Notes: a model not told the origin generated them from the letters alone. A stretch of 64,000 nt of DNA from Solibacillus sp. FSL W7-1436 (GCF_038007305.1 NZ_JBBOWV010000001.1:1602501-1666500); one strand, 5' to 3'. Counted from the stretch's first letter, positions 38,734-48,597 are shown. Numbers and translations: made by a program.

Positions 38734-38890
38734 TCGAACACCACCTTTAAAAACTACTAATTCATATATAAATTCTATAAATCACTCAAACTAATTTTAC
38801 TTTATTCAAATATTACTATAATCGGTGTTTTTATTCTATTTATTCCGAATTGAAAGAAAATTAAAATGGAAATTACAAAGGAGTGGTGGG

Positions 38891-40225
38891 ATGACAAAGT
38901 ACCAGGAGGAACAGGAACTGCCAAAAGTTGGACAGTTTGAAGTGAGCATTTTCATGAAAATGGTGTTTTGCAGTTTAATCGGAATTTTTAGTTTTTTTAT
39001 CACATTTGAATGGAATGGGAAAACATCGATTTTAATCGACCATATCGTAAGTGCTTTCACGACATTCGCACCAACGCTAGTAAACGGGTATGTGTTGATT
39101 CTTTTAGTACTAGGTGCATTTTATCCATTTGTCACTAAAAAGTGGAATACCACAAAAGTAAACATGGTGTTATCGATTTTTAAATTGGGCGGACTTGTTG
39201 CCGGGGTTATGCTTATTTTTGGATTTGGTCCGGCATGGTTGTTTAATCCGGATATCGGTCCATTTTTATTAGAGAAACTTATTAAGCCGGTGGGTCTGGT
39301 CATTCCGATTGGATCGGTATTCCTGGCAATGCTCGTTTGCTATGGCTTACTTGAATTTATAGGGGTACTCATGCAGCCGGTAATGAAACCGATTTTCAAA
39401 ACGCCTGGCCGTTCAGCAGTCGATGCGGTAGCCTCGTTTGTGGGCAGCTACTCGGTAGGCTTAATATTGACGAACCGTGTGTATAAGGAAGGAAAATATA
39501 CAGCAAGAGAATCTGCCATTATTGCGACAGGCTTCTCTACAGTGTCGGCTACTTTTATGGTAGTCGTCGCGAAAACACTGGATTTAATGGAATACTGGAA
39601 CTTATTTTTCTGGGTGACATTGGTTGTGACATTCGTCGTTACTGCAATTACAGCTCGGATTTATCCGTTAAACAAAATTAAAGATGAATATTATGAAGGC
39701 TCGACACCTCAGCCTGAAAAGATCGTAAAAACGGATCGTTTAAAAGTTGCTTGGGCAGAAGCGGTAGAAGCAACAAAGACAAACCCGTCTTTACCTAGAA
39801 ATTTATACATCCATTTAAAAGAAGGCTTTATTATGGCGATGGGGGTCATCCCATCCATTTTATCCATTGGACTATTAGGAATGGTATTGGCGATTTATAC
39901 ACCGCTGTTTGACTGGCTGGCATATATTTTCGCGCCATTTACGTATTTACTGCAAATTCCAGATCCGATGCTGACAGCTAAAGCACTGTCATTATCGATT
40001 GCGGAAATGTTTTTACCGGCAATGATTGTAACCGAAGCAGTTCTTGTAACGAAGTTTATCGTAGCCGTTATTTCGATTTCAGCTATTTTATTCTTCTCAG
40101 CTGTCATTCCGGTTATTTTATCGACAGACATCCCGTTATCAATTCGCCAGATGCTCATTATCTGGTTTGAACGAGTTGTCTTAACACTCATTATCGTTAC
40201 GCCAATAGCATTTATCTTATTCTAA
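38891..40225 (+). CDS. YjiH-family membrane transporter
   Basis: A 444-residue integral membrane protein of the YjiH/nucleoside-recognition (Gate-domain) family with about ten hydrophobic segments. It has the GRSAVDAVASFVGSYSVGLIL and ARESAIIATGFSTVSATFM motifs in the first half. It heads an operon with hutU, hutI and hutG and probably imports histidine, urocanate or a related compound (inference from position). I chose ATG 38891 because AAAGGAG precedes it by 7 bases; the frame opens earlier at 38825 without a ribosome binding site. Confidence 0.82.
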   Translation: MTKYQEEQELPKVGQFEVSIFMKMVFCSLIGIFSFFITFEWNGKTSILIDHIVSAFTTFAPTLVNGYVLILLVLGAFYPFVTKKWNTTKVNMVLSIFKLGGLVAGVMLIFGFGPAWLFNPDIGPFLLEKLIKPVGLVIPIGSVFLAMLVCYGLLEFIGVLMQPVMKPIFKTPGRSAVDAVASFVGSYSVGLILTNRVYKEGKYTARESAIIATGFSTVSATFMVVVAKTLDLMEYWNLFFWVTLVVTFVVTAITARIYPLNKIKDEYYEGSTPQPEKIVKTDRLKVAWAEAVEATKTNPSLPRNLYIHLKEGFIMAMGVIPSILSIGLLGMVLAIYTPLFDWLAYIFAPFTYLLQIPDPMLTAKALSLSIAEMFLPAMIVTEAVLVTKFIVAVISISAILFFSAVIPVILSTDIPLSIRQMLIIWFERVVLTLIIVTPIAFILF

Positions 40226-40249
40226 CTTCAAATTAAAGGAGAGATTTTT

Positions 40250-41911
40250 ATGGTATATAAAACAAACATCCGTGCACCACGTGGTTCCGAGCTTTCATGT
40301 AAAGGGTGGACACAGGAAGCGGCAATGCGCATGCTGATGAACAATCTGGACCCGGAAGTAGCGGAAAATCCTGATGAGCTGGTTGTATATGGCGGTATCG
40401 GAAAAGCGGCACGTGATTGGGAAAGCTATGAAAAACTCATTGCAACATTAAAAGAACTGGAAAATGACGAAACGATGATTGTGCAGTCCGGAAAACCGGT
40501 CGCAGTGTTCAGAACACATGAAAATGCACCGCGCGTACTGATCGCCAACTCGAATCTGGTGCCTGGCTGGGCGAATTGGGACCATTTCTATGAGCTGGAA
40601 GAGCGCAACTTAATGATGTACGGGCAAATGACGGCGGGCTCATGGATTTACATCGGGGCACAAGGAATTTTGCAAGGCACGTATTTAAGTTTTGTAGAAG
40701 CCGGGAAAAAGAAGTTTGGAACTGCCGACCTGCGTGGTAAGTGGATATTGACTGGTGGTATGGGTGGTATGAGTGGTGCCCAGCCATTAGCGGGAAAAAT
40801 GGCGGGAGCGGTCATTTTAGTTGTTGAAGTGGACCGTGCACGAATCGAACGTAAAATAAATGAAGGCTACTGTGATTACCTTGTCGAAACAGTAGATGAG
40901 GCGATTGAACTTGTTAATAAGTTAACAGCTGCAAAAGAACCGGCATCAATTGGTTTAGTCGGAAACTGTGCGGACATTAACCGCGAGCTGTTAAACCGCG
41001 GCATGATCCCGGATTTCGTGACAGACCAGACATCTGCCCATGACCCGATCAACGGCTATATTCCAAACGGGATGACGTTGGAGGAAGCACTTCAATTGCG
41101 CAAAACGGATGTGAAAACATATGAGCGCCGTGCAAAGGAAACAATGGCAGAGCATGTACGGACAATGCTTGAATTCCAGCAGGCAGGTGCGGAAACATTC
41201 GACTACGGAAACAATATCCGTGCGTATGCAAAGGAAATGGGTGTGGAAAATGCTTTTGATTTCCCTGGTTTTGTACCTGCATATATTCGCCCGTTATTCT
41301 GTGAAGGAAAAGGACCGTTCCGCTGGGCAGCACTGTCAGGCGACCCGGAGGATATTTACAAAACGGATGCTTTGGCGAAGGAAATGTTTGCTGAAGATAC
41401 AGCATTAGTAAACTGGATTGACATGGCACAAAAAATGGTGAAATGGCAAGGCTTACCTGCCCGAATTTGCTGGCTGGGATATGGCGACCGTCACCGCTTT
41501 GCCCTAAGAGTGAACGAGATGGTCGCAAACGGTGAATTGAAAGCGCCGATTGTATTCGGCCGCGATCATTTGGACTCCGGATCCGTCGCTTCGCCAAACC
41601 GTGAGACAGAAGGGATGCGGGACGGATCGGATGCTGTATCAGACTGGCCATTATTAAATGCGCTCGTCAATACGGCAGGTGGTGCAAGCTGGGTGAGCAT
41701 CCATCATGGCGGCGGTGTAGGAATGGGTTATTCGCAGCATGCCGGCCAAGTACTTGTAGCTGACGGCACAAAGCTGGCAGCAGAAAAGATCAATCGCGTG
41801 CTTATTTCAGACCCGGGTATGGGGGTTGTACGCCATGCAGATGCAGGCTACGACATTGCAGTTCGCACAGCAAAAGAAAAAGGTATCAATATGCCGATGC
41901 TAAAAGGATGA
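40250..41911 (+). CDS. hutU: Urocanate hydratase
   Basis: A 553-residue urocanase with tightly bound NAD, converting urocanate to 4-imidazolone-5-propionate. The sequence is strongly typical: [27 protein letters not shown] at the N-terminus, [21 protein letters not shown] and the C-terminal [15 protein letters not shown]. Length matches the family (about 550). ATG 40250 follows AAAGGAG, 24 bp after the transporter. Confidence 0.97.
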   Translation: MVYKTNIRAPRGSELSCKGWTQEAAMRMLMNNLDPEVAENPDELVVYGGIGKAARDWESYEKLIATLKELENDETMIVQSGKPVAVFRTHENAPRVLIANSNLVPGWANWDHFYELEERNLMMYGQMTAGSWIYIGAQGILQGTYLSFVEAGKKKFGTADLRGKWILTGGMGGMSGAQPLAGKMAGAVILVVEVDRARIERKINEGYCDYLVETVDEAIELVNKLTAAKEPASIGLVGNCADINRELLNRGMIPDFVTDQTSAHDPINGYIPNGMTLEEALQLRKTDVKTYERRAKETMAEHVRTMLEFQQAGAETFDYGNNIRAYAKEMGVENAFDFPGFVPAYIRPLFCEGKGPFRWAALSGDPEDIYKTDALAKEMFAEDTALVNWIDMAQKMVKWQGLPARICWLGYGDRHRFALRVNEMVANGELKAPIVFGRDHLDSGSVASPNRETEGMRDGSDAVSDWPLLNALVNTAGGASWVSIHHGGGVGMGYSQHAGQVLVADGTKLAAEKINRVLISDPGMGVVRHADAGYDIAVRTAKEKGINMPMLKG

Positions 41912-41917
41912 TGAACT

Positions 41918-43186
41918 TTGGCTATTTTAATAAACAATGCAAATGAAGTATTAACAATGGAATGTGATGTGAAGTTACCGCGCCGACGTGAGCAGATGAG
42001 CGAGCTCGGCCTGAAAAAAGAGGTAAGTGTATTAATCGAAGGCGACCGTATCGCAATGATTGCACCTCTTGATGAGATAAAGCAGGAATATCCGCATCTA
42101 GTAAGCGATGCCGAGGTAATTGATGCACGAGGGAAGATTGTCATGCCCGGCCTTGTTGACTGCCATACACATTTAGTGCATGGAGGGACTCGTGAACATG
42201 AGCTGAATATGCGCCTTGCCGGAAGGTCCTATATGGATATTATGAATGCAGGCGGCGGGATTCACTATACGACGACAAAAACACGTGAAGCGAGTTTTGA
42301 TGATTTATATGACAAAACCGTTCAGCACTTAAACGAGTTTTTGCGTCACGGTGTTACGACGGTTGAAGCAAAATCGGGCTATGGCCTTGATCTTGAAAAT
42401 GAAATGAAACAGCTTGAGGTTGTGAAAAAACTGCAGGCAGAGCATGTGGTCGATATTGTTTCGACTTTTATGGGTGCACATGCTGTTCCGAAAGAATTTA
42501 AAGGTAATGAAGATGAATTCGTAAAAATTATTATCGAGCAGATGATTCCGAAAGTGGCGGAGCTGGAGCTTGCGGAGTTCAATGATGTCTTTTGCGAAAA
42601 AGGGGTATTCACACCTGCGCAATCCCGCCTGATTTTGGAAGCGGGGAAAGCATATGGGCTGACACCGAAAATTCATGCAGATGAAATCGAGCCGTATGAA
42701 GGTGCCGAACTCGCTGCTGAAGTCGGGGCCATCTCTGCAGAGCATTTACTCGTTGCTTCAGATGAAGGAATTGCTGCAATGGCAAAGGCCGGGACGATTG
42801 CTGTGCTCTTGCCGGGAACTGCCTTCTTTTTACGCGCACCGTATGCAAGAGGCCGCCTGATGGTCGATAGTGGCGTACCTGTAGCGATTTCAACTGACTT
42901 TAATCCAGGCTCGTCTCCAACGATCAGCTTGCCGTTCATTCAAAATTTAGCATGCATGAACATGGGAATGACGATGGAAGAAGTGCTTTGTGCAACGACA
43001 ATCAATGCTGCCCATGCGATAAAACGCGCCGACCAGGTCGGTACGCTCGAAAAAGGAAAACAGGCAGATGTACTGATTTTGGACGTCCCGAATTATAAGC
43101 AGCTTCAATATTTTTACGGGATGAATCATACAGACACTGTTATTAAAGCAGGAAACGTCGTTGTGAAAGGTGGCAGCTTACTGTGA
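41918..43186 (+). CDS. hutI: Imidazolonepropionase
   Basis: A 422-residue amidohydrolase-fold metalloenzyme that opens imidazolone propionate to N-formimino-glutamate. Metal and substrate motifs are DCHTHLVHGGTREHE (about 80-94), KSGYGLD, IHADEIEP and STDFNPGS. Start is TTG 41918 after AAGGATGATG, 6 bp after hutU. Its stop overlaps the GTG of the next gene. Confidence 0.96.
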   Translation: MAILINNANEVLTMECDVKLPRRREQMSELGLKKEVSVLIEGDRIAMIAPLDEIKQEYPHLVSDAEVIDARGKIVMPGLVDCHTHLVHGGTREHELNMRLAGRSYMDIMNAGGGIHYTTTKTREASFDDLYDKTVQHLNEFLRHGVTTVEAKSGYGLDLENEMKQLEVVKKLQAEHVVDIVSTFMGAHAVPKEFKGNEDEFVKIIIEQMIPKVAELELAEFNDVFCEKGVFTPAQSRLILEAGKAYGLTPKIHADEIEPYEGAELAAEVGAISAEHLLVASDEGIAAMAKAGTIAVLLPGTAFFLRAPYARGRLMVDSGVPVAISTDFNPGSSPTISLPFIQNLACMNMGMTMEEVLCATTINAAHAIKRADQVGTLEKGKQADVLILDVPNYKQLQYFYGMNHTDTVIKAGNVVVKGGSLL

Positions 43187-44148
43187 GCGCTTTTCTAGTA
43201 AGCCCGGCAACTTCTTGGAATCGGGCGGAATCTGAAGACATGAAGGTAAAGGACTGGATTGTCCCGAGCTATGGGGAGCTTTCGGAATCCTTTGATGTTG
43301 TCATAACAGGGGTCCCGCTGTCCCGCTCGTCGATCAGTGCTTCCGCAGCTTCGGAATATCCGGATTTTTTCCGTAAAAGCTGGAATCTGTTTACGACGTA
43401 TTCGATCGATGAAGATGTTGATATTCGTGAATTGCGGGTCGCTGATGTCGGTGATGTGAAAATGCACGGTACGAATATTTTAGAGTGTCATGAAAATATC
43501 GAACAGGCGATGACGGATGTATTGAATGATTGCCCTGATAGCTTCTATGTACAAATTGGAGGCGATCATTCCATTACTGCACCGGTTGTAAGAGCATTTG
43601 CCGGTAATTCCGGCAAACAAATCGGTATTTTGCAGTTCGATACCCATCTGGATTTACGTGATACTGAATCAGACGGACCGACAAACGGCACGCCGATCCG
43701 CCAGCTGCTGGACGCTGGGGTAGTACGAGGCGAAGATGTGTACAATATCGGGCTGCACGGTTTTTACAATGCCCCGAGCCTTATTAGGACCGCAGACCAT
43801 TATGGGGTAAATCGTATTACATTAAAGGATTTCCGTCGTCGTGGCGCGGAGGCCGTAATCGCGAATATCATGGAGGAGCTTTCTGGTAAAGTGGATCTTG
43901 TTTACGTGACGGTAGATATGGACGTACTTGATATTGCCTACGCACCTGGAGTTCCTGCCTCCACACCAGGCGGCATGCGGACAGATGAGCTGTTCGATTT
44001 GCTGTATGAAGTAGGGAAGTACGAAATGGTAAAAGGTATGGATTTCGTCTGTGTCGATCCGCATCGTGATACACGTGAATTGCAGACGGTAAAAGCCGGA
44101 GTGTACGCGTTTTTAACGATGCTGGTATCGAGATTTGTTCATTTGTAA
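43183..44148 (+). CDS. hutG: Formimidoylglutamase
   Basis: A 321-residue ureohydrolase (arginase fold) that hydrolyses N-formimino-glutamate to glutamate and formamide with two Mn ions. Metal motifs are GGDHSIT, DTHLDLRD and VDMDVLD. Start GTG 43183 overlaps the hutI stop (GTGA), with AAAGGTGG upstream. It is the last gene of the operon. No histidine ammonia-lyase (hutH) or HutP gene lies in this window. Confidence 0.95.
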   Translation: MSAFLVSPATSWNRAESEDMKVKDWIVPSYGELSESFDVVITGVPLSRSSISASAASEYPDFFRKSWNLFTTYSIDEDVDIRELRVADVGDVKMHGTNILECHENIEQAMTDVLNDCPDSFYVQIGGDHSITAPVVRAFAGNSGKQIGILQFDTHLDLRDTESDGPTNGTPIRQLLDAGVVRGEDVYNIGLHGFYNAPSLIRTADHYGVNRITLKDFRRRGAEAVIANIMEELSGKVDLVYVTVDMDVLDIAYAPGVPASTPGGMRTDELFDLLYEVGKYEMVKGMDFVCVDPHRDTRELQTVKAGVYAFLTMLVSRFVHL

Positions 44149-44161
44149 TAGTGAGGGTAAT

Positions 44162-44208
44162 GGACTGTTTGAAAAGTGTAAGCGCTTTTCGAACGGTCCG
44201 TTTTTTAT
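44162..44208 (+). terminator. Terminator after hutG
   Basis: GGAC(T)GTTTGAAAAG pairs with CTTTTCGAACGGTCC, followed by GTTTTTTATT. The first array of 21-bp-spaced words starts about 18 bp after the T-run. Confidence 0.9.
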
Positions 44209-44225
44209 TAAGGAGAGGTTTGATT

Positions 44226-44400
44226 TTCTAATAAAGTTAAGAGATTGTCTAATATCCGTCCCCAAGTTTCTAATAAACCGGTCATTTTCTAATAAAACAT
44301 ATAGATCATCTAATATCGATCCCCGATTTTCGAATATAGCGCCGAAAGTTTCAAATATCACCTTCGTTACTTCTAATATACTTCTAAATCTTCTAATAAA
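44226..44400 (+). repeat. Phased word array A (TTCTAATAAA, 21-bp period)
   Basis: Nine copies of a degenerate word, consensus TTCTAATAAA or TTCTAATATC. The cytosine (or its equivalent) falls at 44228, 44249, 44270, 44289, 44310, 44331, 44352, 44373 and 44393. Steps are 21, 21, 19, 21, 21, 21, 21 and 20 bp. Copies six and seven read CGAATATA and CAAATATC. The intervening 10-11 bases share no sequence. An extra partial word lies at 44382. It follows the hutG terminator and precedes a small membrane-protein gene. A 98-codon frame runs through it but has no ribosome binding site. Confidence 0.8.
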
Positions 44401-44491
44401 AGCCGGCTGCTATAAAAGGAAAAATTTATGAAACTTCTTCTCGCCTCCAATCGTAAATAGTAACAATTACTTTCGCAAAGGGAGGTCTGGC

Positions 44492-44764
44492 ATGAAACGT
44501 AAAATTCTTTTCGCATTCATCGGGGCACTGCTCTTACATATTTTATATTTCGCTGCACAGCTGTTAATCGGCTTAGTTCAAACATTTTTCTTCAAGCCGC
44601 AATTCGCACCAGATACAGTTGGGCTGCAATCGGAATTGTCATTCGGTTTTGTTAACGGAGGCTCCGCAATCTTCCTACTTGGAAGCTATATCGGGGTGGC
44701 ATTTCTTATATTCGCAGTACTCAGTATAAAAGAGAAAGGCGTGAACAGCATTGATCGAAATTAA
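44492..44764 (+). CDS. Small membrane protein, unknown function
   Basis: A 90-residue protein with two hydrophobic segments (about 6-32 and 55-80) separated by a polar loop, ending in a basic tail (KEKGVNSIDRN). I do not recognise a family. ATG 44492 follows GGGAGG by about 8 bases. Its 3' end overlaps the start of rtcB by 14 bases, so the two are translationally coupled. Confidence 0.7.
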   Translation: MKRKILFAFIGALLLHILYFAAQLLIGLVQTFFFKPQFAPDTVGLQSELSFGFVNGGSAIFLLGSYIGVAFLIFAVLSIKEKGVNSIDRN

Positions 44765-45956
44765 CGGGAAATATACAAACGCGAAAATTTATACGAACAC
44801 ACCGCAGGAAGCGGCAATTCAGCAAATTGATGAACTCGTCAATCAGTCGTTTATGGAAGGAACAAAAGTGCGGATTATGCCCGACTATCATGCCGGAAAA
44901 GGCTGTGTCATCGGTACAACGATTCAGTTGAATGACCGCGTCGTACCGAACCTCGTCGGTGTTGATGTAGGATGTGGGGTACTTGTATCGGAAATCGGTA
45001 AAGGCGAAATTGATTTTAATGAACTCGATACAACAATCCGGCGTTTTGTACCGAGCGGCAATGAAATTCATGAAACGGCACACAATCTAAAAGACGCAGA
45101 ACGTTTTGCCAATGAAAACTTCATCGCACGTGGCCTGCAAAATGAGTATACAGGACGCTCGCTAGGTACATTGGGCGGCGGCAATCATTTTATCGAACTT
45201 GCAAAAGATGAGACGGGCGTTCACTATTTATTGATCCATACGGGCTCGCGCTATGTCGGGGCAAAGGTGGCAAACTGGCATCAGAAGCGTGCATTTGAGT
45301 CATTACAGCGCGAAGATTTATCCGAAAGAATTGCGGCACTGAAAGAAGCAGGAAACAGCAGAGAAATTCAGAAAATGATTAAAGCCTATAAGAATGAAAA
45401 TCCGATTGTGCCAAAGGATTTGGCTTATTTAGAAGGTGAACTGTTCCAGGATTATATTGCAGATATGAAACTGGCACAGCGTTTCGCTCATGAAAACCGG
45501 ATCCATATTGCCAAGACAATCGCGGAAAAGATGAAGTGGGAGTTCGCGGAGCAGTTTGATTCCGTACACAATTATATTGATACGGATGCTATGATTTTGC
45601 GTAAAGGGGCAGTGCGCGCGGCAAAGGATGAAAAGCTTGTCATCCCGATGAATATGCGGGACGGTTCTCTTATTTGTATCGGAAAAGGGAATGCTGACTG
45701 GAACGAATCCGCCCCACATGGAGCAGGCCGGATTTACTCGCGGACAGCCGCAATGAAAAACTTGTCGATGGATGATTTCAAACAGACGATGCAAGGAATT
45801 TGGACAACTTCGGTAAGTGAAGAAACGCTCGACGAAGCACCAATGGCCTATAAGCCGATGCAGGAAATCGTCGATCAAATTGGAGAAACGGTGACAATCC
45901 AGAACCACGTGACACCGGTTTATAATTTCAAAGCGAGTGATAAATGGAAGAGATAG
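44751..45956 (+). CDS. rtcB: RNA ligase RtcB
   Basis: A 401-residue RtcB-family GTP-dependent RNA ligase that joins 2',3'-cyclic phosphate or 3'-phosphate ends to 5'-OH ends. Metal-binding and guanylylation motifs are intact: DYHAGKGCVIG, GVDVGCGVL (cysteine and aspartate ligands), GGGNHFIE, HTGSR and the GMP-attachment histidine in APHGAGR. No archease or RtcA gene is adjacent. Start is TTG 44751, overlapping the preceding gene. Role in Bacillales is probably RNA repair. Confidence 0.94.
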   Translation: MIEINGKYTNAKIYTNTPQEAAIQQIDELVNQSFMEGTKVRIMPDYHAGKGCVIGTTIQLNDRVVPNLVGVDVGCGVLVSEIGKGEIDFNELDTTIRRFVPSGNEIHETAHNLKDAERFANENFIARGLQNEYTGRSLGTLGGGNHFIELAKDETGVHYLLIHTGSRYVGAKVANWHQKRAFESLQREDLSERIAALKEAGNSREIQKMIKAYKNENPIVPKDLAYLEGELFQDYIADMKLAQRFAHENRIHIAKTIAEKMKWEFAEQFDSVHNYIDTDAMILRKGAVRAAKDEKLVIPMNMRDGSLICIGKGNADWNESAPHGAGRIYSRTAAMKNLSMDDFKQTMQGIWTTSVSEETLDEAPMAYKPMQEIVDQIGETVTIQNHVTPVYNFKASDKWKR

Positions 45957-45989
45957 TTAGTAATTAAGCTTACTTTATAAAAAGGACAA

Positions 45990-46036
45990 TGTAGCCATTT
46001 GGTGCCGTTAATTATTCGGCGCCAAGTGGCTTAGTC
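45990..46036 (+). terminator. Hairpin after rtcB, possible terminator
   Basis: GCCATTTGGTGCCG pairs with CGGCGCCAAGTGGC, with a few wobble pairs. The 3' side reads TTAGTCATTTT, a weak T-run, so termination strength is uncertain. Confidence 0.55.
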
Positions 46037-46170
46037 ATTTTCCGCCGAGTACTGTAATCGAGTATATTGACCATGTACTACAGCCACTTTTCTTAATTGT
46101 TAGAATTAATGGAATATTCTTATGATATAATCATCTAAAGTATCACTGCCAAAAATAGAGGTAATAGCAT

Positions 46171-47754
46171 ATGGAAAGAAGCTCGTTAAATTTTCGTTTT
46201 TTTAAGTATAATACCATTCTAGCAATAATGATTTTAGTCATAAGTTTATTTTTAACCTATTTTATTATCGGAGAAATTGTAGAAAAGGAAATGGGTGAGC
46301 GGGCACTGGGTATAGCAAAAGTCGCCTCGGAACACCCAGCCATTATAGAAGGACTGAAGCAACCCCAAACATCATCCGAAATTCAAGAAGTTGCGCTAAA
46401 GTTTCAACAAAATGCCAATGCTGAATATGTCGTTATTGGAGATGAAAATGAAATCAGGTATGCACACCCCGTAAAAGAACGAATCGGGGAAAAAATGGTT
46501 GGTGATGATAATGCCAAAGCACTAATAGATGGAGAAGTTTACGTTTCTATTGCGGAAGGGACATTAGGTAAAGCATTACGCGGTAAGGCGCCTGTAAAAG
46601 ATGAAAGCGGGAAAATCATCGGTGTCGTTTCGGTTGGCTTTTTATTTACCGATATCTTTTCAGCAAATATTATTTATTCCAAGTATTTAATAGTAGTATT
46701 TTTTATTACCATTATATTATCGATTATCCTGGCCACTTATTTCTCCAATAAAACAAAAGCACAGCTATTGGATTACGAGCCGCAGGAAATTGTAAAAATA
46801 TTGTCAGAGCGAAATGCTATATTAGAATCGATTCGAGAAGGAATTATTATGGTTGATCGAAACGGTAATATTACATTGATTAATCAATCTGCCAAGGCGA
46901 TTTTAAGAAGTGGACAATCTGAGATAGGCAAAAATATTAGTGAAGTTATTCCGAATACACATTTAATTAAAGTTATGGATTCTGGCCACGAACAATTAGA
47001 CCGGATGATGACCATTAATGGTGTGAAAACTTTAGTAAACCGTGTTCCGATTATTAATAAGGGGAAAGTAACCGGTGCGGTGTCCAGTTTTAGACCTTTT
47101 GAAGAAATTGACTTAGTTGCAAATGAACTATCACAAGTAAAACAATATATCGAATCCCTTCGAGCGCAAACACATGAGTACAATAACTTTTTATACACGA
47201 TTTCAGGGTTGATTCAACTGAAGGAATATGATGAAGCACTATACTTAATTCACTCTGAGCGAATTGGGAACCATGCGCTAATATCCTTTTTGAACGAAAA
47301 AATACAAGATACGTTTATTTGTGGTTTAATCATAGGATTCTATAATAGAGCAAAAGAGTTAAAAGTTACGTTATTACTAGATGAAGATAGTTTTTGTGGG
47401 AAACTGGGTCAACATCTGGAAAAGCATTTACTCATTTCAGTCCTAGGAAATTTAGTTACGAACGCCTTTGAAGCGGTAGAGCATTTAGATGAAGAAGAGC
47501 GTATTGTACGGATTTATATTTATGAAGATGAAAAAGAGGTTATTTGTGAAATTGAAGATTCAGGGAATGGTATTGATGAACAGGTAATCCACAGCATATT
47601 TGAAAAAAAGCAATCCACAAAAGGCGAAGAACATCGTGGCTACGGTTTGTATATTGTCGATGAAAACTTGAGGAAATTAAATGGTTCAATCGCAATTGAA
47701 CGAGGAGAATTAGGAGGGGCACTATTCATTTTTTCAATTCCAAAAGAGGGGTGA
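46171..47754 (+). CDS. CitA/DcuS-type sensor histidine kinase
   Basis: A 527-residue membrane kinase. There is an N-terminal transmembrane helix (about 15-36), an extracytoplasmic CitA/DcuS-like sensor domain (about 37-170; FLFTD, GKIIGVVSVG), a second helix (about 173-195), a cytoplasmic PAS domain (about 215-310), a SPOB-type dimerisation segment with the phosphorylated histidine H335 in THEYNN, and an ATPase domain (NLVTNAFEAVE, DSGNGID, GYGLYIV). It likely senses citrate or a related carboxylate and controls the downstream tctCBA. ATG 46171 follows AGAGGTAA. Confidence 0.92.
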   Translation: MERSSLNFRFFKYNTILAIMILVISLFLTYFIIGEIVEKEMGERALGIAKVASEHPAIIEGLKQPQTSSEIQEVALKFQQNANAEYVVIGDENEIRYAHPVKERIGEKMVGDDNAKALIDGEVYVSIAEGTLGKALRGKAPVKDESGKIIGVVSVGFLFTDIFSANIIYSKYLIVVFFITIILSIILATYFSNKTKAQLLDYEPQEIVKILSERNAILESIREGIIMVDRNGNITLINQSAKAILRSGQSEIGKNISEVIPNTHLIKVMDSGHEQLDRMMTINGVKTLVNRVPIINKGKVTGAVSSFRPFEEIDLVANELSQVKQYIESLRAQTHEYNNFLYTISGLIQLKEYDEALYLIHSERIGNHALISFLNEKIQDTFICGLIIGFYNRAKELKVTLLLDEDSFCGKLGQHLEKHLLISVLGNLVTNAFEAVEHLDEEERIVRIYIYEDEKEVICEIEDSGNGIDEQVIHSIFEKKQSTKGEEHRGYGLYIVDENLRKLNGSIAIERGELGGALFIFSIPKEG

Positions 47755-47759
47755 GAAAT

Positions 47760-48449
47760 ATGGGGAATACAATTGAAGTATTAATCGTTGAAGACGATAT
47801 CCGTATTGCTCAAATACATGAAAAGTTCATTGAGCAAATTGAAGGTTTTAAGACGATAGGAATGTCTCATACAGTTGAAGAGGCAAAAATTTGGCTGGAT
47901 ACAATAAAACCAGACTTGATTTTGCTTGATATATACTTTGCCGATAACCTGGGGACAGAACTAATTGATTATATTAGGCAAAAAGATATGGATACCGATA
48001 TTATTTTAATTACGGCAGCAGCGGAGGTTGAAATTGTAAAGAAAGCATATGCGAGCGGTGTGATTGATTTTTTATTAAAACCTTTAACACTACAGCGTTT
48101 CACTGAATGCCTTCTCAACTATAAAGAGAAAAAAACAATTTTAAACTCCACCGACCGGTTGCAGGCCGAAGATATTAAAAAATTGTGGAATAACCTTACA
48201 TATGCAGGTGAAATTGATAAGGGAAGCAATCCAAAAGGCATTGATTCCGTGACGAAAGGAAAAGTCGTAACCTATATTCAAAATTGTGATGAAGGAATTA
48301 CTGCTGAAAAGCTTGGCAATGAAATAGGGATAAGTAGAACAACAGCGAGGCGTTATTTGGAACATCTAATGGATGAAAAGGTGATTTTTGTTGAGCATAT
48401 TTATGGGTACGTTGGCAGACCGGAGCGCAGATACTTTATAAAAAAATAA
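47760..48449 (+). CDS. CitB/DcuR/CitT-type response regulator
   Basis: A 229-residue regulator. The N-terminal receiver has acidic residues VEDD (about 10-13), phospho-acceptor D57 in LILLDIY, and lysine in LLKPL. The C-terminal helix-turn-helix (about 165-225; TAEKLGNEIGISRTTARRYLEHL) is of the CitT/DctR type. I chose ATG 47760 because GAGGGG precedes it by 8 bases; a GTG at 47751 overlaps the kinase stop. Partner of the preceding kinase. Confidence 0.93.
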   Translation: MGNTIEVLIVEDDIRIAQIHEKFIEQIEGFKTIGMSHTVEEAKIWLDTIKPDLILLDIYFADNLGTELIDYIRQKDMDTDIILITAAAEVEIVKKAYASGVIDFLLKPLTLQRFTECLLNYKEKKTILNSTDRLQAEDIKKLWNNLTYAGEIDKGSNPKGIDSVTKGKVVTYIQNCDEGITAEKLGNEIGISRTTARRYLEHLMDEKVIFVEHIYGYVGRPERRYFIKK

Positions 48450-48457
48450 ATGAACAT

Positions 48458-48491
48458 GAGCATGTCGTAAAAAAGACATGCTCTTTTTTTA
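48458..48491 (+). terminator. Terminator after the two-component genes
   Basis: GAGCATGTC pairs with GACATGCTC around a loop of A residues, followed by seven T. Confidence 0.92.
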
Positions 48492-48583
48492 TGCCGTGAA
48501 CAATATGAACAATATAACCAGTATGAAAATAAAAGACAATAGTTTCGTTATATATAAAAAAGACACAATATCACTTTTAATTA

Positions 48584-48597
48584 AGATAACGCTTACA
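48584..48597 (+). promoter_or_regulatory. cre-like site before tctC
   Basis: AGATAACGCTTACA matches TGWAANCGNTNWCA at 12 of 14 positions. It lies 31 bp before the tctC start codon, where a bound CcpA would block transcription. This fits carbon catabolite control of a carboxylate transporter. Confidence 0.5.

Larger units (their letters stand above)
44149..44491. other. 343-bp gene-free region hutG/membrane protein
   Basis: Contains the hutG terminator, array A, and about 90 bp without recognisable structure before the GGGAGG of the next gene. I see no convincing promoter. Confidence 0.6.

Noticed and set aside
41049..41651. 200-codon minus-strand ORF inside hutU
   Set aside because: Antisense to a highly conserved gene. 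The composition is typical of a shadow frame and no ribosome binding site is present.
44177..44190. cre-like TGTAAGCGCTTTTC after hutG
   Set aside because: It is part of the stem and loop of the hutG terminator, which explains the sequence.
44135..44431. 98-codon frame through array A (seven-residue repeats such as SNIxxxx)
   Set aside because: No ribosome binding site, starts inside hutG and crosses a terminator. One 19-bp step breaks the heptad register. Periodicity explains the repeats.
48493..48520. Small direct repeat GAACAATAT twice in tandem before tctC
   Set aside because: Only two copies in AT-rich sequence; no 21-bp period and no further support.
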